Both the position numbers and the translations under genes were made by a program. 6,806 nucleotides of DNA from contig JAUXLO010000100.1 of NCBI GenBank assembly GCA_030623665.1, positions 1-6,806 of the forward strand, written 5' to 3'. This stretch comes from Planctomycetota bacterium. GTDB taxonomy: Bacteria; Planctomycetota; Brocadiia; Brocadiales; Bathyanammoxibiaceae. The first letter of the stretch is position 1. Each line of letters begins with the position of its first letter. The notes under the pieces are model-generated. The model worked only from the letters and a program-made list of their open reading frames with translations. It searched no databases and had not been told where the DNA came from. Shown here one piece after another: positions 5,561 to 6,806 of the stretch.

Positions 5561-6806
5561 TTGGGCAGGCCCATGCATTATGAGTTAGCCCCTAAAGAAC
5601 CCGTCATGGCATACACGGGCTCGCAACTCCACGCAAAGAACTGGGATGCCGAGGCGGCACTCAGGATGCTCAGAAACTGCCTTGACCCCTCCGTTGCAAC
5701 ACTCCCCGAAGAGCTCATCGTCTACGGGGGCGCAGGCAGGGCGGTGAGAAACTGGAAGGAGTTTTGGAGGATATCAAAGGCCCTTGAGACGCTCGATAAC
5801 GACGAGACCCTCTGTGTACAGTCAGGCAGGCCCGTCTACGTGGCAAAGACCCATCCCCACGCCCCCAGGGTCGTAATCGCCACCGCCAACCTCGTGCCCG
5901 CATGGGCCACCGAGGCAAATTTTGATAAATATGACGAGATGGGCATCACAATGTACGGACAGATGACCGCAGGAAGCTGGATATATATAGGCACGCAGGG
6001 CATCCTGCAGGGTACGTATAACACATTCTCTGCCCTTGCCCGGAAGGACTTCGGCGCACCCTCGCTCAAAGGGAAATTCGTCCTCACCGCCGGCATGGGC
6101 GGCATGAGCGGCTCACAGCCCCTCGCAGTAACCATGAACGAGGGCGTAATACTGGACGTAGAGGTTAGGGAGTCAAGGATACAAAAGCGCGTCAGCCAGG
6201 GACACTGCGACAGGATTACCCATGACCTCGATGAGGCGCTGGTGTGGCTGAAGGATGCAATATCCAGTAAAAAACCCCTGTCCGTCGGCCTCGTAGGAAA
6301 CGCCGCAGAAATACACCCTGAACTGGTAAGAAGGGATATTATACCGGACGTGGTCACCGACCAGACGCCGGCCCACGATATCTACAGCTACGTACCCCTG
6401 GGGGACGTGGCCGAGATGGACAGGCTCAGGAAGACGGATAAAGATGAGTACAAAAGACGGGCGCTTGAGGCCATCGCCCTCCATGCTGCTGCCATCCTGG
6501 ATATGCAGAAGGCAGGGGCGGTGTGCTTCGACTACGGCAACAACCTGAGGGCGCAGGCCGAATCAGCAGGGGTCGGCATAAGGGATGACAGCGGCCGATT
6601 TAAATACCCCGGATTTGTGCCCGCATACATAAGACCGCTATTTTGCGAGGGCAAGGGCCCGTTCAGGTGGGCCGCCCTATCCGGTGACCCTTCGGACATT
6701 GCCCGTCTCGATGACGCCGTGCTCAGACAATTCCCGGATGACACCGCACTGAGCAGATGGATTACCCTAGCAAGGGAAAAAATTCCGCACGAGGGACTCC
6801 CCGCCC
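5561..6806 (+). CDS. hutU: Urocanate hydratase HutU (partial, 3' end outside window)
   Basis: Urocanate hydratase is a cytoplasmic, NAD-dependent enzyme that converts urocanate to 4-imidazolone-5-propanoate, the second step of histidine degradation. The 415 codons present are about three quarters of the usual 550-560 residues, with no stop or frameshift. Family blocks run in order: L-I-V-Y-G-G-A-G-R-A (52-61), M-Y-G-Q-M-T-A-G-S-W-I-Y-I-G (131-144), the NAD-binding T-A-G-M-G-G-M-S-G-S-Q-P (176-187), V-T-D-Q-T-P-A-H-D (265-273), F-D-Y-G-N-N (323-328), and G-F-V-P-A-Y-I-R-P-L-F-C (351-362) followed by G-P-F-R-W-A-A-L-S-G (366-375). The window ends at E-G-L-P-A, just before the R-I-C-W block that holds the catalytic Cys (Cys410 in Pseudomonas), so the active site cannot be verified. 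The start is TTG by Shine-Dalgarno spacing; ATG at 5573 would remove four residues. No other hut gene is visible in the window. Confidence 0.96.
   Translation, partial: MGRPMHYELAPKEPVMAYTGSQLHAKNWDAEAALRMLRNCLDPSVATLPEELIVYGGAGRAVRNWKEFWRISKALETLDNDETLCVQSGRPVYVAKTHPHAPRVVIATANLVPAWATEANFDKYDEMGITMYGQMTAGSWIYIGTQGILQGTYNTFSALARKDFGAPSLKGKFVLTAGMGGMSGSQPLAVTMNEGVILDVEVRESRIQKRVSQGHCDRITHDLDEALVWLKDAISSKKPLSVGLVGNAAEIHPELVRRDIIPDVVTDQTPAHDIYSYVPLGDVAEMDRLRKTDKDEYKRRALEAIALHAAAILDMQKAGAVCFDYGNNLRAQAESAGVGIRDDSGRFKYPGFVPAYIRPLFCEGKGPFRWAALSGDPSDIARLDDAVLRQFPDDTALSRWITLAREKIPHEGLPA

Noticed and set aside
5326..5574. Minus-strand 82-codon open frame in the divergent region
   Set aside because: It has no recognisable domain, overlaps the promoters, the hutU ribosome site and the hutU start, and lacks a clear ribosome site of its own.
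5836..6357. Minus-strand 173-codon open frame inside hutU
   Set aside because: It lies antisense to conserved hutU blocks including the NAD-binding motif; no domain is recognisable.

Overview
The window reads as a moderate-GC bacterial chromosome fragment with one compact minus-strand operon (about 1-5321) and the start of a divergent plus-strand gene (5561 to the right edge). The gene content suggests an anaerobic or facultatively anaerobic, respiring, deep-branching bacterium: an Rnf-type ion-pumping ferredoxin:NAD oxidoreductase, a nickel-pincer cofactor insertase and a heme-copper/NnrS-like membrane protein. I considered a planctomycete related to the anammox group and Nitrospirota-like lineages, but nothing seen here settles the phylum. 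No mobile elements, CRISPR arrays, tRNAs or rRNAs are recognisable, and no gene-free stretch exceeds 300 bases.

Minus strand, in transcription order: larC (5321-4128), rnfE (4131-3517), rnfA (3516-2866), rnfB (2822-1836), rsmE (about 1846-1046) and a polytopic membrane protein with an N-terminal DUF1858-like domain (1016 to beyond the left edge). Junctions are tight: larC/rnfE overlap by 4 nt (ATGA), rnfE and rnfA abut (TAA then ATG), rnfA/rnfB are 43 nt apart, rnfB/rsmE probably overlap, and rsmE is 29 nt from the membrane-protein gene. A good sigma70-like promoter lies just upstream of larC, so the six genes are probably one transcript. RnfE and RnfA form the paired membrane core with one conserved intramembrane cysteine in each half, and RnfB is a long form with several [4Fe-4S] clusters. 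The other Rnf subunits (RnfC, RnfD, RnfG) are absent here. Their usual place upstream of rnfE is taken by larC.

Plus strand: the first 415 codons of urocanate hydratase (hutU, histidine degradation) begin at a TTG codon behind a near-perfect Shine-Dalgarno sequence. The 239-bp divergent region (5322-5560) carries back-to-back promoter-like elements for both directions.

The most notable points are the split Rnf cluster headed by a translationally coupled larC, and the membrane protein whose fused redox-type domain has lost its usual cysteine pair. Nothing seen establishes an entirely new system.
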